A DNA stretch of 54,286 bases from an uncultured Clostridia bacterium (GTDB lineage: Bacteria; Bacillota; Clostridia; TANB77; CAG-508). The DNA lies in NCBI GenBank assembly GCA_944389745.1, contig CALXNM010000010.1, forward strand, positions 1 through 54,286. The letters are read 5' to 3'. Shown here in pieces: positions 35,356 to 44,754 of this stretch. Position 1 is the first letter of the stretch; each line of letters opens with the position of its first letter. The translations under genes were made by a program, and so were the position numbers. Below the pieces are notes generated by a model, which saw nothing but the letters and a program-made list of their open reading frames with translations, ran no database searches and was not told the origin of the DNA.

Positions 35356-36300
35356 TTGGAATTTAAACATAAACCAGTCTTATTAAAAGAATGTATAGAA
35401 GGTCTTAATATAAAACCGGACGGTGTATATGTAGATGGAACTATTGGTGGCGCTGGTCATAGTTTAGAAATAGTTAAAAGATTATCTAAAAAAGGGTTAC
35501 TTATTGGTATTGATAGAGATGAAGAAGCTTTAAAAGCTGCAAAAGAAAAACTTAAAGATTTTGATAATGTAAAATACATTCATGGAAATCATGATGATAT
35601 AAATAGATTATTGCTAGATGAAGGAATTGAAAGAAAGCCAGATGGAATATTACTAGATTTAGGAGTTTCTTCTTATCAACTAGATGAAAAAGAAAGAGGT
35701 TTTAGCTATATTGAAAATGCAAGACTTGATATGAGAATGGATAAAACCCAAAAGCTTGATGCTGAATATGTGATAAATAACTATTCAGAAGAAGAGTTAT
35801 TTAAAATTATTTCAGAATATGGAGAAGAAAGATTTGCAAAAAATATAGCAAGGAACATATGCAAAAAGAGAAAAGAATCAAAAATAGAAACAACTAGTGA
35901 ATTGGTTAATATTATAAGGGAATCTATACCAAAATCTAAACAAAATGATGGACATCCGGCAAAAAGAACTTTTCAAGCAATTAGAATTGAAGTTAATAAT
36001 GAGCTTAAGCCATTATATAATACTGTAATTGAATCAGGGAAAATGCTAAATGAAGGTGGAAGATTAGTTATTATAACATTCCATTCATTAGAAGATAGAG
36101 CAGTTAAAGAAGCATATATAGAATTAGAAGGTAGATGTACTTGCCCAAAAGATTTACCATATTGCGTATGTAATTATACATCTTATGGTAAGATATTAAC
36201 TAAAAAACCAATATTACCTACTAAAGAAGAACAAGAAGAAAATAGTAGAAGCAAAAGTGCTAAACTAAGAATCTTTGAAAGAAGACAAAAGAAAGAATAG
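35356..36300 (+). CDS. rsmH: 16S rRNA (cytosine1402-N4)-methyltransferase
   Basis: 314 aa. [13 protein letters not shown] opens the protein; [12 protein letters not shown] is the S-adenosylmethionine site, [12 protein letters not shown] and the [16 protein letters not shown] signature are specific to RsmH (MraW), and [10 protein letters not shown] ends the core. It adds the N4 methyl group to C1402 in the ribosomal P site. Starts at a TTG (35356) with GAGGTG upstream. First gene of the run rsmH-ftsL-ftsI-like. Confidence 0.97.
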   Translation: MEFKHKPVLLKECIEGLNIKPDGVYVDGTIGGAGHSLEIVKRLSKKGLLIGIDRDEEALKAAKEKLKDFDNVKYIHGNHDDINRLLLDEGIERKPDGILLDLGVSSYQLDEKERGFSYIENARLDMRMDKTQKLDAEYVINNYSEEELFKIISEYGEERFAKNIARNICKKRKESKIETTSELVNIIRESIPKSKQNDGHPAKRTFQAIRIEVNNELKPLYNTVIESGKMLNEGGRLVIITFHSLEDRAVKEAYIELEGRCTCPKDLPYCVCNYTSYGKILTKKPILPTKEEQEENSRSKSAKLRIFERRQKKE

Positions 36301-36318
36301 AAATGAGGTGAAAAACTT

Positions 36319-36828
36319 ATGGCGAACTATAGGTATAATAGATACCAATATGAAACTAGCCCAAGGAAATTACAACCCGAATATGAACCAATTAAAGAAC
36401 CATATACTAGAAAAAAGACTACTACAGTAAAAAAGAAAAGTACTAGTTCAAGACCAAAAGGTCAACTTAAGGCACATATCAAAGTTGTATTTTATGTTTT
36501 AGTGATTTTTGCTAGTTTGTTTGTTATAAGTTATAGAAATTCACTAATAAATGAAAGTTTTAATGAAAACGAGCAATTAAAAACTAATTTAGCCTCAATA
36601 CAAAAACAAAATGAACAGTTAAAAGTTAATTTGGAAAATAGCTTAAATTTAACTAATATTGAAAAAATAGCAGAGAAAAAATTAGGAATGCAAAAATTAG
36701 ATAATAGTCAAAAAGTATATGTGAGCTTAGATAAAAAAGATTATGTTGAACCAGCAAGTGAGAAAGTAGTTATAGAAGATAATGAAAATTGGTTTACTAA
36801 AATACTAAATACTTTATTAGGAAAATAA
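36319..36828 (+). CDS. ftsL: FtsL-like septum formation protein
   Basis: 169 aa. A basic cytoplasmic tail, one membrane helix (about 54-71), then a coiled coil (NENEQLKTNLASIQKQNEQL and on to about 115) ending in IEKIAEKKLGM, the FtsL/DivIC signature. The protein belongs to the FtsL-FtsB-DivIB scaffold that activates FtsW and the class B PBP at the septum. FtsL sequences are poorly conserved; position between rsmH and the PBP supports the call. The cytoplasmic tail and extracellular end are longer than in Bacillus FtsL. Confidence 0.82.
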   Translation: MANYRYNRYQYETSPRKLQPEYEPIKEPYTRKKTTTVKKKSTSSRPKGQLKAHIKVVFYVLVIFASLFVISYRNSLINESFNENEQLKTNLASIQKQNEQLKVNLENSLNLTNIEKIAEKKLGMQKLDNSQKVYVSLDKKDYVEPASEKVVIEDNENWFTKILNTLLGK

Positions 36829-36867
36829 AGATTAAAATATAATTAGATATATTTTAGTCTTTTTTTT
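36828..36867 (+). terminator. Terminator between ftsL and the PBP gene
   Basis: A 14-bp stem (36828-36841 with 36848-36861, one T-G pair), 6-nt loop, then eight T. It overlaps the ftsL stop codon and should limit read-through into the PBP gene. Confidence 0.8.
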
Positions 36868-36917
36868 ATGTGTTTGAATACAATTATTTTATAGATAATA
36901 TTTGTTAGGAGAATGTT

Positions 36918-39110
36918 ATGAGGAAAACAAGAAGAAAGGAGACAAAAGCAAAAGAAAAAAGATTAGGAAATAAGTTAAGTGATAGAAAGAAAATTGTTAA
37001 AAGAGTAAAAGGCGAAAAAGAAAAAAATGAGAATTTAACTAAATTGAAAAAGAAATTAGAAAATAGAAAAAATAAAAAATATAAAGAGCAAGTAAAGAGA
37101 ACTAAAGTAGTAGTAGATGAGAAATATGGAGAAATAACAAGACGTAAAAGAATGAAAATGTGGATATTTATAGTAATTTTAATAGCTATACTTTTCATAG
37201 TAAGAATTGGATGGATTCAATTTGTAATGGGAGATTGGCTGAAAGAAATGGCTTTTGAACAACAAAGTTTGGATAGGGCAGTAAATCCAAGAAGAGGTAC
37301 AATATATGATGCAACTGGTACAAATATATTGGCAGTTAGTAGTACTGTAAATACTATAACAGTAAACCCAGTAAATATTTCGAAAGAAAATAAAGAAAAA
37401 GTAGCAGAAGCACTTAGCAATATATTTGAATTAAAATATGAAGATGTATTAAAAAAAGTAAATAAAAAAACATCAATAGAAACAATAGCCAGAAAAGTGG
37501 AAAAAGAAAAAGCTGATGAATTAAGAGAATGGATGTCTGATAATGGGATTGATGTGGGAATAAATATAGACGAAGATACAAAAAGATACTATCCATATAA
37601 CAGCTTAGCTTCACAAGTTATTGGCTTTTGTGGTTATGATAATCAAGGATTAGATGGTATTGAAGCAATATATGAAGATGAATTGAAAGGGGAAAAGGGA
37701 AGGATAACTAAGGTAACAGATGCACAAGGAGGAGAAATAGATAATGAAGGAGAAAATTATATTTCTGCAGTAGATGGAGATGATTTGGTATTAAGTATTG
37801 ATTTAACTATTCAAGGAATTGCTGAAAAATATTTAAAAGAAGCATGCATAGATAATGAGTGCACAGATGGTGGAAACATAATTATTATGAACCCAAAAAC
37901 TGGAGATATTTTAGCAATGGCAGGTTATCCAAATTATAATTTAAACGAACCATATGAAACAACTATAGATGAACTAAAAGCCAATTGGGATAATATGTCA
38001 CAAACAGATCAAATAAAAGAAATGCAGAAGGTATGGAGAAATAAAGCTGTAGCAGATACATATGAACCTGGCTCAACTTTTAAACTTATTACATCTTCAG
38101 CTGCACTAGAAGAAGGAATAACTACCACTGATAAAGAAGGGGAGTTTTGTTGTACTGGCGGAATTACAATAGCTGGAGTAAGAATAAGCTGTTGGAGATA
38201 TTATAAACCTCATGGTAGTGAAAGTCTAAGGCAAGCTTTAATGAATTCTTGCAATCCAGTATTTATAGGATTGGGGCAAGAAATTGGTGTTAGTAAATAT
38301 TATGATTACTTAGAAAAATTTGGGCTACTTAGAAAAACAGGAATAGATTTACCAGGAGAGGCAAATAGTATTTTCCTAAAAGAAGATAAGGTTGGTCCTG
38401 TTGAACTTGCAACAATATCTTTTGGTCAAAGATTTGAAATAACACCAATTCAAATGATTACAGCAGTTAGTACTATAGCAAATAAAGGTACATATGTTAA
38501 ACCAAGAATTGTAAAAAAGATTGTTGATAGTACGACTGGAGAAATAACTGAAATACCAACAGAGAAAACAGAAAATGTTATATCAAAAGAGACTGCAGAA
38601 GGAGTACTTAGTATGATGGGCTCTGTAGTTGCAGAAGGAACTGGAAAAAATGCACAAGTACAAGGATACTCAATAGGAGGAAAAACTGGTACATCAGAAG
38701 ATGGTGTAAACACTGGAAAATATGTAACCTCATTTGTGGGAGTTGCCCCAGTATCTGATCCAGAAGTTGTAGTGTTAATTACATTATATAATCCAACTGG
38801 TGAAGGAGGGCACCAAGGAGGAGGTGTGGCAGCACCAATAGGTTCTCAAGTATTGGGTGAAGTTTTACCATATTTAGAAGTACAAAAAGATAACACTGAA
38901 GAAGATGGCATACAAGAAGAAGTTGAAGTACCAAATATAGTTGGGTTTACAATATCAGAGGCAAAAGAAAAATTAAAGGATTTGGGACTAGATATTAATT
39001 ATGAAGAAACAGAAGAAAATATTTCAGATAAAAAGGTAATTTCCCAAGTGCCTGTGGGAGGAATGAAGGTTAATAAAGGTAGTAAAATCATCATAGAATA
39101 TGAAAAATAA
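36918..39110 (+). CDS. FtsI/SpoVD-like class B PBP with one PASTA domain
   Basis: 730 aa. The first 75 or so residues are extremely Lys/Arg/Glu-rich, a cytoplasmic tail far longer than usual; a membrane helix follows (about 77-97, WIFIVILIAILFIVRIGWI). Transpeptidase motifs: S386-T-F-K389, S444-C-N and K589-T-G591. One PASTA domain ends the protein (about 673-730, with VPNIVGFTISEAKEKL). Its place between ftsL and murE makes it the septal transpeptidase (FtsI) or its sporulation relative SpoVD. The gene at 28427 is a clear paralogue with the same layout. AGGAGA box before the ATG. Confidence 0.93.
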   Translation: MRKTRRKETKAKEKRLGNKLSDRKKIVKRVKGEKEKNENLTKLKKKLENRKNKKYKEQVKRTKVVVDEKYGEITRRKRMKMWIFIVILIAILFIVRIGWIQFVMGDWLKEMAFEQQSLDRAVNPRRGTIYDATGTNILAVSSTVNTITVNPVNISKENKEKVAEALSNIFELKYEDVLKKVNKKTSIETIARKVEKEKADELREWMSDNGIDVGINIDEDTKRYYPYNSLASQVIGFCGYDNQGLDGIEAIYEDELKGEKGRITKVTDAQGGEIDNEGENYISAVDGDDLVLSIDLTIQGIAEKYLKEACIDNECTDGGNIIIMNPKTGDILAMAGYPNYNLNEPYETTIDELKANWDNMSQTDQIKEMQKVWRNKAVADTYEPGSTFKLITSSAALEEGITTTDKEGEFCCTGGITIAGVRISCWRYYKPHGSESLRQALMNSCNPVFIGLGQEIGVSKYYDYLEKFGLLRKTGIDLPGEANSIFLKEDKVGPVELATISFGQRFEITPIQMITAVSTIANKGTYVKPRIVKKIVDSTTGEITEIPTEKTENVISKETAEGVLSMMGSVVAEGTGKNAQVQGYSIGGKTGTSEDGVNTGKYVTSFVGVAPVSDPEVVVLITLYNPTGEGGHQGGGVAAPIGSQVLGEVLPYLEVQKDNTEEDGIQEEVEVPNIVGFTISEAKEKLKDLGLDINYEETEENISDKKVISQVPVGGMKVNKGSKIIIEYEK

Positions 39111-39133
39111 AAAAAGAAAAAAATGTCAAACTA

Positions 39134-39162
39134 TATACAAAAAAAGATTTTAGTTATATAAT
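39134..39162 (+). promoter_or_regulatory. Possible promoter of murE-mraY
   Basis: TATACA (39134-39139), a 17-bp spacer, then TATAAT (39157-39162). Confidence 0.5.
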
Positions 39163-39208
39163 GTAAAAGGCATATTTTATTATAAGAGAGAAAGGGGCAA
39201 ATTTATTT

Positions 39209-40699
39209 ATGGAATTACAAAATATATTAGTAGGATTAGAAGGTTTAAAAGTAAAAGGAAATTTAGACATAGAAATAAATAATCTTACTAATAATTCTAA
39301 GGACGTAAAAGAAAAAGACCTTTTTGTGGCTATTAAGGGATTTGATGAAGACGGACATAACCATATAAATGAAGCTATAAAAAATGGAGCAATAGCAATT
39401 TTAGCCCAAGAAGATCAAATAGATAAAAATTTAATCAAAGAGATTCCAGATAATGTAACTCTAGTATTATCTCCAAATACAAGATATGCATTAGCTATAT
39501 CTGCTTGCAATTTTTATGATAATCCATCTAAAAAATTTAAGCTTATTGGTATAACAGGAACAAAAGGAAAAACTACAACTACATATATGATAAGAAATAT
39601 TTTAGAAAAACAGGGAATAAAAGTAGGCTTGATAGGAACAGTTGCATCATATGTTGGAGATAAAAAAATTGCAAATAATGAAAACACAACACCAGAGAGT
39701 TTGAAATTACAAGAAATATTTAAAAGATTTGTAGATGAAAAATGTGAAGTTGTTGTAATGGAAGTTTCATCACAAAGTTTAAAATTAGATAGAGTAGCTG
39801 GATGTGATTTTGATATAGGTATATTTACAAACTTTGCAGAAGACCATATTAGTGAAAAAGAGCATGAGAGTATGGAAGATTATTTTAACTCAAAAGTAAA
39901 ATTATTTAAAATGTGCAAAAAGGGGCTTGTTAATGCTGATGATGTATATGCAGCAATGGTACCAAAACTTATACCAGAATGTAGTTTTACAACATATGGA
40001 ATAGATAATTATTGTAATCTCTTAGCAAAAGATATTACAGTAACAAACCAATATGTAGATTTTAAAGTTAAAATTAATGATAGAAATGAAAGAGTAAAAG
40101 TTTCTATACCAGGAAGATTTAGTGTTTATAATTCTTTAGCTGCTATAGCTGTAGCTATGCAATTTGGATGTAGTACTGAAAATATTAAAGAGGCACTAGT
40201 TAATATAAGAGTTCCTGGTAGAAGTGAGCTCGTAGATAATAAATTAGGCTTAACAATAATGATTGATTATGCTCATACACCAGAAAGCTTAGAAAAAATA
40301 CTTTCTTCAGTGAAAATATATACTAGAGGAAGAGTAATAAGTGTGTTTGGTTGTGGTGGAGATAGAGACAAAAACAAAAGACCAATGATGGGAGAGGTTT
40401 CAGGAAGAGTAGCAGATTATACAATTATAACATCTGATAACCCTAGAACAGAAGAACCACAAGCAATTGTTGATGATATAGAAGAGGGAATGAAAAAAAC
40501 AAAAGGAAAATATGAAATTATAGTTGATAGAAAAGAAGCAATAAAAAAGGCAATTACTATAGCAAATAAAAGAGATATTATAGTTCTAGCTGGAAAAGGA
40601 CATGAACAATATCAAGAAATAAATAAAGAAAGATATCCATTCGATGAAAACAAAATAGTAACTTCAATAATAGATGAAATGGTAGAAAACAAAAAATAA
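39209..40699 (+). CDS. murE: UDP-MurNAc-tripeptide synthetase MurE
   Basis: 496 aa. GITGTKGKTTT is the ATP loop, NTTPESL and MEVSSQSL follow, and the C-terminal domain has IDYAHTPESL and D410-N-P-R413. DNPR marks enzymes that add meso-diaminopimelate; lysine-adding MurE has a different motif. The product is UDP-MurNAc-L-Ala-D-Glu-mDAP, in the cytoplasm. murF would normally follow but does not; mraY comes next, 19 bp later, so MurF must be encoded elsewhere. AAAGGGG box about 11 nt before the ATG. Confidence 0.96.
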   Translation: MELQNILVGLEGLKVKGNLDIEINNLTNNSKDVKEKDLFVAIKGFDEDGHNHINEAIKNGAIAILAQEDQIDKNLIKEIPDNVTLVLSPNTRYALAISACNFYDNPSKKFKLIGITGTKGKTTTTYMIRNILEKQGIKVGLIGTVASYVGDKKIANNENTTPESLKLQEIFKRFVDEKCEVVVMEVSSQSLKLDRVAGCDFDIGIFTNFAEDHISEKEHESMEDYFNSKVKLFKMCKKGLVNADDVYAAMVPKLIPECSFTTYGIDNYCNLLAKDITVTNQYVDFKVKINDRNERVKVSIPGRFSVYNSLAAIAVAMQFGCSTENIKEALVNIRVPGRSELVDNKLGLTIMIDYAHTPESLEKILSSVKIYTRGRVISVFGCGGDRDKNKRPMMGEVSGRVADYTIITSDNPRTEEPQAIVDDIEEGMKKTKGKYEIIVDRKEAIKKAITIANKRDIIVLAGKGHEQYQEINKERYPFDENKIVTSIIDEMVENKK

Positions 40700-40718
40700 T
40701 AACTAAGGAGGAAATTAA

Positions 40719-41702
40719 ATGAATATGCAATATCAAAACAAAATATTACTACTGTCATTTGCAGTCAGTGTAATATTAGCATTGATAATTGTACCAATTT
40801 TAAGAAAATTAAAAGTAGGTCAAATAGAAAGAACAGAAGGTCCTAAGTCACATTTAAAGAAACAAGGAACACCAACTATGGGTGGAATAATTATGATACT
40901 TGTACTAATAGTTGTAGGAGCATTTGTGTATTTAGACTATAGAATAGATCAAGCAGAAACAGCAAAGGCTATTTTACCCTTAATTGGTGTAGCAGTGGGA
41001 TTTGGAATTATAGGATTTATAGATGATTTTAAGAAACTAGTGTTAAAAAATACAAAAGGACTTAGTCCAAAAGCTAAAATGCTTGGATTGTTAATAGTAT
41101 CAGTTGCTTATACAATATTACTAGTTAAAGTATTTAACATTGGAACAGATATTTATATACCTTTTGTAAAGGAATATATTACTCTTCCATTGTGGTTTTA
41201 TATACCATTTATGGTTTTAGTAATGCTTGCAACAACAAATGCAGTTAATTTAACAGATGGAATAGATGGCTTATCTACAAGTGTAACAACTATAATACTT
41301 ACATGTTTAACTGTTATTTCTATATTATTTGGAGTAAAAGAAGTTACAGCTGTAGGTTCTATATTAATTGGAGCTTGTTTAGGATTTTTATTATTTAATT
41401 TGAATCCAGCGAAGGTTATGATGGGAGATACAGGTTCTTTAATGTTAGGAGGAGCTATTGCAGGATTAGCAATTTATTTAAAAATGCCACTATTACTATT
41501 AGTTATAGCAATTATACCAATAATAGAAACATTATCTGTTATGATACAAGTGGCATATTTCAAGAAAACAGGAAACAGAATATTTAAAATGACTCCAATT
41601 CACCATCATTTTGAACTTTCAGGATGGAAAGAAAATAAAATTGTATCAGTATTTAGTTTAATTACTTTAGTATTTTGCGTGATAGGATTATTTGCCATAT
41701 AG
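40719..41702 (+). CDS. mraY: Phospho-MurNAc-pentapeptide transferase MraY
   Basis: 327 aa, ten predicted membrane helices. The family motifs are present: LKKQGTPTMGGI, GFIDDFKKL (DD pair), NAVNLTDGIDGL, NLNPAKVMMGDTGSLMLG and the histidine-rich TPIHHHFELSGWKE. It links phospho-MurNAc-pentapeptide to undecaprenyl phosphate, giving lipid I at the inner face of the membrane. AAGGAGG lies before the ATG. It is followed by a 108-bp spacer (or 120 bp to the chosen ftsW start), where murD would normally be found. Confidence 0.97.
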   Translation: MNMQYQNKILLLSFAVSVILALIIVPILRKLKVGQIERTEGPKSHLKKQGTPTMGGIIMILVLIVVGAFVYLDYRIDQAETAKAILPLIGVAVGFGIIGFIDDFKKLVLKNTKGLSPKAKMLGLLIVSVAYTILLVKVFNIGTDIYIPFVKEYITLPLWFYIPFMVLVMLATTNAVNLTDGIDGLSTSVTTIILTCLTVISILFGVKEVTAVGSILIGACLGFLLFNLNPAKVMMGDTGSLMLGGAIAGLAIYLKMPLLLLVIAIIPIIETLSVMIQVAYFKKTGNRIFKMTPIHHHFELSGWKENKIVSVFSLITLVFCVIGLFAI

Positions 41703-41822
41703 ATGAATATAAGTAGATAAAAAAACAATTAATCAGATTTTAATGAAAAATTATACAAAAGAAATTTTATGATAAACTTTAAAGAATAAAATTTTGCACT
41801 TTGGAAAGGATTGATAAGCAAA

Positions 41823-42989
41823 ATGCAGAATAAAGCAAAAAATAGTATGTATAAAGCTAAAAAAAGCCAAGTGGATTTTGTGCTTGTCATAATTATTCTA
41901 ATATTATTATCATTTGGAATTGTAATGATATTATCAGCAAGTGCACCATCAGCATTGGCAGAGACGGGGGATAGTTATACATATGTAACAAAGCAAATTA
42001 TATTTGCTGTAATAGGTTTAGTAGCAATGTGGTTTGTATCTAAAATAGATTATAGAATATATAAAAAGTTTTATTGGCTAATTTATTGGGCTTCTATTGG
42101 AGTATTATTATTAGTATTAATACCTGGATTAGGAAGTGAAGGTGGTGGAGCAAGAAGATGGATTAATTTAGGTTTTGCGCAATTCCAACCATCAGAATTA
42201 ACTAAAATAGGTATGATAGTATTTTATGCAGGATACTTAACAGACCATAAAAATGAATTAAGAAGTTTTGTAAAAGGATTTTTAAAACCACTTGCATTTT
42301 TAATTCCACCTGTAGCTATAGCCTTATTTATCCAAAACCATTTAAGTGTTGGTATTGTAATGAGTGCTATTACATTTATTATGATGTTAATGGCTGGATG
42401 TAGATTACTACATTTTATAGTTTGTGGAGGAATTGTTGGTGGTGGAGGTATAGCCGCTTTATTTATATATTTATCATCAGCAGGAGAAAGTGCGGGAGAT
42501 GCAAACTTTAGATTAGGAAGAATATTAAATTATATGGATCCATGGCAAGACCCAACAGGAACTGGATGGCAAACAATTCAAAGTTTGTATGCAATAGGTT
42601 CAGGAGGATTATTTGGAGTTGGACTAGGAGAGAGTAAACAAAAATACTTATATGTGTCAGAACCACAAAATGACTTTATTTTCTCAATACTAGCAGAAGA
42701 ATTAGGATTTATTGGTTGTATAGTTGTAATTGTGCTATTTGCTCTATTTATTTGGAGAGGAATATTAATTGCAATGAAGGCGCCAGATATGTTTGGAAGC
42801 TTACTTGCAACAGGTATAACTTCACTTGTAATGATTCAAGTTGTAATTAATATAGGAGTTGTAACAAATACAATTCCAAATACAGGTATGTCATTACCAT
42901 TTTTTAGTGCTGGAGGTACAGCTTTGATTATACTTCTAGCAATGTGTGGAATATTGCTCAATATATCAAAGTCGAGATCAAAAGTATAA
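41823..42989 (+). CDS. ftsW: FtsW/SpoVE-type peptidoglycan polymerase
   Basis: 388 aa from the ATG at 41823; the TTG at 41811 abuts the AAAGGA box too closely. A SEDS protein with about ten membrane helices: GGGARRWINLGFAQFQPSE, then NDFIFSILAEELGFIG and the C-terminal NIGVVTNTIPNTGMSLPFFS with GGT. FtsW polymerises glycan strands from lipid II together with a class B PBP. Position between mraY and murG fits FtsW; SpoVE, the sporulation form, has the same neighbours in Bacillus and cannot be excluded. Confidence 0.93.
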   Translation: MQNKAKNSMYKAKKSQVDFVLVIIILILLSFGIVMILSASAPSALAETGDSYTYVTKQIIFAVIGLVAMWFVSKIDYRIYKKFYWLIYWASIGVLLLVLIPGLGSEGGGARRWINLGFAQFQPSELTKIGMIVFYAGYLTDHKNELRSFVKGFLKPLAFLIPPVAIALFIQNHLSVGIVMSAITFIMMLMAGCRLLHFIVCGGIVGGGGIAALFIYLSSAGESAGDANFRLGRILNYMDPWQDPTGTGWQTIQSLYAIGSGGLFGVGLGESKQKYLYVSEPQNDFIFSILAEELGFIGCIVVIVLFALFIWRGILIAMKAPDMFGSLLATGITSLVMIQVVINIGVVTNTIPNTGMSLPFFSAGGTALIILLAMCGILLNISKSRSKV

Positions 42990-43004
42990 GGAGTTGAAGA
43001 ATAA

Positions 43005-44120
43005 ATGAGAGTTATAATCGCAGCAGCTGGAACAGGAGGACATATAAATCCAGGAATAGCAATTGCAAATAAAATAACGGAAAAAGAGCCTGATTCTAGA
43101 GTGGTATTTATAGGAACAGATAGAGGCTTAGAAAATGATTTAGTACCAAGGGCTGGATATGATTTGAAAAGAATAGATGCATATGGAATTCAAAGAAAAC
43201 TTACTATTCAAAATCTTAAAAACTTATATGCAACATATAAATCAATAAATGTAGCAAAAGGAATACTAGAAGAGGAAAAACCAGATGTTGTAATAGGAAC
43301 AGGGGGGTATATTTGTGTACCTGTTGTAATTGCAGCTAAAAAATTAAATATACCGGTTGTATTACATGAAAGTAATGCATTTCCAGGAGTTACTATAAAA
43401 CTATTTAAAAAGAAAGCTGATAAAATTTTAGTTGGTTTTAAAGAAGCAAAAGATAGATTAAAAGATGCCAATAATGTAATTGTTACAGGAAATCCAATAA
43501 AAATAAAAAGACTAGAATTAACAGAAAATGAGAAGAAGAAGATAAAAAGAGATTTAGAATTAGAAGAAGAAAAGTTTACTGTTCTTGTATTTGGAGGAAG
43601 TCAAGGGGCACAAAGTATAAATAGAAGTTTGATAGAAATAATAGTAAATAAAAAGAATAAAAATTATCAAATTATATGGGCTGCGGGACCAGAACAATAT
43701 AAAAAAATACAAGAAAAACTAGAAGAACTAAATATTGATATTAATAATATAGAAAATGTAAAAATAGTGCCATACATATATAACATGGAAGAAGTAATGA
43801 ATGCAAGTGATTTAGTAATTTGTAGAAGTGGGGCAATGACAATAACAGAGATTGCTTGTACTGGTAAGCCTGCAATATTTATACCATATCCATATGCAAC
43901 AGAAAACCATCAAGAATATAATGCAAGAGTACTTGCGAATGCAGGAGCTGCCAAAATTATTTTAGATAAAGATTTAAATTCTGAAATATTGAGTAGTACA
44001 ATATCAAAAATAGTTCAGAACAAGAAAGAATTGAATGAAATGTCAAAAAATGCATTAAAAAAATATATACCAGATGTAGAGGAAAATATATATAATGAAA
44101 TAAAAGAATTAGTAAAATAA
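43005..44120 (+). CDS. murG: UDP-GlcNAc transferase MurG
   Basis: 371 aa, GT-B fold. AAGTGGHINPGIAIA opens the first Rossmann domain; GTGGYICVPVV and HESNAFPGVT follow; the second domain has VFGGSQGAQSINRSL, CRSGAMTITEIACTGKPAIFIPYPYATENHQEYNA (key parts RSGAMT, E.A..GKPAI and NHQ.YNA). It turns lipid I into lipid II at the cytoplasmic face of the membrane. 15 bp after ftsW, so in the same operon; a strong terminator ends the cluster here. murB, divIB, ftsA and ftsZ do not follow. Confidence 0.97.
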   Translation: MRVIIAAAGTGGHINPGIAIANKITEKEPDSRVVFIGTDRGLENDLVPRAGYDLKRIDAYGIQRKLTIQNLKNLYATYKSINVAKGILEEEKPDVVIGTGGYICVPVVIAAKKLNIPVVLHESNAFPGVTIKLFKKKADKILVGFKEAKDRLKDANNVIVTGNPIKIKRLELTENEKKKIKRDLELEEEKFTVLVFGGSQGAQSINRSLIEIIVNKKNKNYQIIWAAGPEQYKKIQEKLEELNIDINNIENVKIVPYIYNMEEVMNASDLVICRSGAMTITEIACTGKPAIFIPYPYATENHQEYNARVLANAGAAKIILDKDLNSEILSSTISKIVQNKKELNEMSKNALKKYIPDVEENIYNEIKELVK

Positions 44121-44125
44121 AAAAC

Positions 44126-44167
44126 AAAAAAATACAGAATATTTTAATTTATATTCTGTATTTTTTT
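44126..44167 (+). terminator. Terminator at the end of the dcw cluster
   Basis: A perfect 17-bp stem (44126-44142 with 44151-44167) whose ends are A and T runs; core ATACAGAATAT. Confidence 0.9.
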
Positions 44168-44216
44168 GTCGCTTTTTATATTATTTTTTATATATTTAAT
44201 ATACTTTTTTTCAATG

Positions 44217-44245
44217 TGTCGATTTTTGTCGAAACGGTGTATACG
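44217..44245 (+). promoter_or_regulatory. Tandem Spo0A-box-like promoter
   Basis: TGTCGAA (44227-44233) is a perfect 0A box, preceded exactly 10 bp upstream by TGTCGAT (44217-44223). TATACG (44240-44245) lies 17 bp after TGTCGA, so the boxes cover the -35 position, as in Spo0A-activated sigma-A promoters. A looser TGTCGCT stands at 44167. Confidence 0.5.
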
Positions 44246-44311
44246 AAAGTGCTTGCCATTTACAGGGCTTTGGTATATATTAAAAAGTACGCGAAGAAAG
44301 GAGGAAAATTA

Positions 44312-44626
44312 ATGGAGTATTCAAAAAGTTTTTTTGGCAAAACAATAATTGATAGTTCTGATTCAGAAGAAATAAAAGCAGATGAAAAAATAGAATTAGA
44401 ATATTACAAAACTCATAATTTAAATAAAAAGGATGATAAGCAGTTTGGAATTGAAGTATTAAAGAGAGATGTAAAACAAGATAAATTTAATATAGAAACG
44501 AAAATTGTTAACAATATATCAAATGAAGAAAATACAATAAGTAGATTGTTAGAAATTTTAATGATAAATAAAGTTACACCTGTATCTGTAGATGATGTAA
44601 TTTCAGACATATCAGTTTTGGACTAA
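44312..44626 (+). CDS. DUF6514 family protein
   Basis: 104 aa from the ATG at 44312, which follows AAAGGAGG; the frame is open back to 44216 but without an RBS. I recognise the layout MEY.KSFFGKT...DEKIELEYYKT, then YGIEV-type strand, then a C-terminal helix pair ending NKVTPVSVDDVISDI as that of the DUF6514 family of Clostridia, whose function is unknown. Small, soluble, acidic. The preceding promoter has Spo0A-box-like repeats, which would place it in early sporulation or stationary phase. Its last codons form the left arm of its own terminator. Confidence 0.72.
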   Translation: MEYSKSFFGKTIIDSSDSEEIKADEKIELEYYKTHNLNKKDDKQFGIEVLKRDVKQDKFNIETKIVNNISNEENTISRLLEILMINKVTPVSVDDVISDISVLD

Positions 44627-44641
44627 TCCAAAACTGATTTT
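44611..44641 (+). terminator. Terminator overlapping the DUF6514 gene end
   Basis: ATCAGTTTTGGA (44611-44622) pairs perfectly with TCCAAAACTGAT (44627-44638); the loop CTAA contains the stop codon and TTT follows. Confidence 0.85.
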
Positions 44642-44663
44642 CTTAAATAAATTATTTAAAGAC

Positions 44664-44692
44664 TTGCCAAAAAATAAAAATTACGTTATTAT
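44664..44692 (+). promoter_or_regulatory. Promoter of topA
   Basis: TTGCCA (44664-44669), a 17-bp spacer, then TATTAT (44687-44692). Confidence 0.7.
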
Positions 44693-44754
44693 ACTATATA
44701 GACTTTAAAGATAAACATTAACAATATAATAATAAATTAGTTTTTAAAATTAAG

